A stretch of DNA of 6,181 nucleotides from Sandaracinaceae bacterium (GTDB lineage Bacteria > Myxococcota_A > Polyangia > Polyangiales > Sandaracinaceae), in contig JANWYL010000180.1 of NCBI GenBank assembly GCA_025056955.1, forward strand, positions 1-6,181. The letters are read 5' to 3'. Position numbers and translations under genes: made by a program. This document shows positions 6,092-6,181 of this stretch, piece after piece (the stretch's first letter is position 1; each line of letters opens with the position of its first letter). The notes under the pieces are model-generated. The model made no database searches. It had not been told where the DNA came from and worked only from the letters and a program-made list of their open reading frames with translations.

Positions 6092-6181
6092 ATGGCATTC
6101 GCGAAACGGGCAATCTCTGGCTCCATCGTTTTGTGCGCATTGTGGGGGTGGAGCCTTAAGGCAGAGGCTCAACGCCTTGTG
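6092..6181 (+). CDS. N-terminal signal peptide of an exported protein (3' truncated by the window edge)
   Basis: The frame opens with ATG 6092 and stays open for the 30 codons up to the right edge. An in-frame TAA at 6080-6082 makes this ATG the first possible ATG start. The visible residues form a textbook Sec signal peptide: a basic n-region MAFAKR, a hydrophobic core ISGSIVLCALWGWSL (residues 8-22), and a c-region KAEA|Q with an A-x-A cleavage site after residue 26. The Cys at 15 lies inside the core after IVL and lacks the small residue before it expected of a lipobox, so ordinary signal peptidase I processing is more likely than a lipoprotein. The mature protein is outside the window, so its function cannot be told. 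It is transcribed divergently from lon across 164 bp. An overlapping frame at 5974-6159 is rejected in its favour. The signal-peptide pattern is strong, but only 30 codons are visible. Confidence 0.72.
   Translation, partial: MAFAKRAISGSIVLCALWGWSLKAEAQRLV

Noticed and set aside
5974..6159. Plus-strand frame of 61 codons upstream of and overlapping the right-edge gene
   Set aside because: Its residues look random, it has no family resemblance, and it overlaps in another frame a clear signal peptide starting at 6092.

Overview
The window looks like chromosomal DNA from a moderately GC-rich Myxococcota-like (former deltaproteobacterial) bacterium. This rests on protein style only. There is a Hanks-type Ser/Thr kinase with a myxobacterial-type catalytic core, one membrane span, a proline-rich linker and C-terminal PEGA repeats. 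Beside it is a secreted helical-repeat protein ending in a Trp-rich membrane segment and a short 'SLGTI' tail, a layout I associate with that phylum. No tRNA, rRNA, CRISPR array, insertion sequence or phage gene is visible.

Layout, left to right. (1) 2-394 (+): the 3' end of a gene entering from the left, encoding a cysteine-rich and probably exported protein that I cannot name. (2) 455-1423 (-): a predicted exported TPR-like protein with a C-terminal membrane anchor, convergent with gene 1 across a 60-bp gap that holds a hairpin. (3) 1424-1473: a 50-bp divergent intergenic region with a perfect TATAAT box pointing at the kinase and an overlapping TATACT box pointing the other way. (4) 1474-3552 (+): the Ser/Thr kinase with PEGA repeats. 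(5) 3561-5927 (-): a full-length LonA ATP-dependent protease, convergent with the kinase and 8 bp from its stop. (6) 5928-6091: the upstream region of lon, carrying an 11-bp tandem repeat. (7) 6092-6181 (+): the first 30 codons of an exported-protein gene, essentially a complete signal peptide, cut by the right edge.

How the parts may work together. The kinase would have its catalytic domain in the cytoplasm and its PEGA repeats outside the inner membrane. The divergent gene would place a helical-repeat protein in the same outer compartment from a shared promoter region, so the pair could be a sensor or envelope-signalling unit; this is inference. Lon is a housekeeping and stress protease with no evident functional link to the pair. 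No clearly new system is proven here. The most unusual signals are a G8 tract directly joined to a perfect hairpin inside the kinase gene, where a one-base slip either way ends translation within about 20 bases, and the very short predicted leader of the kinase mRNA.
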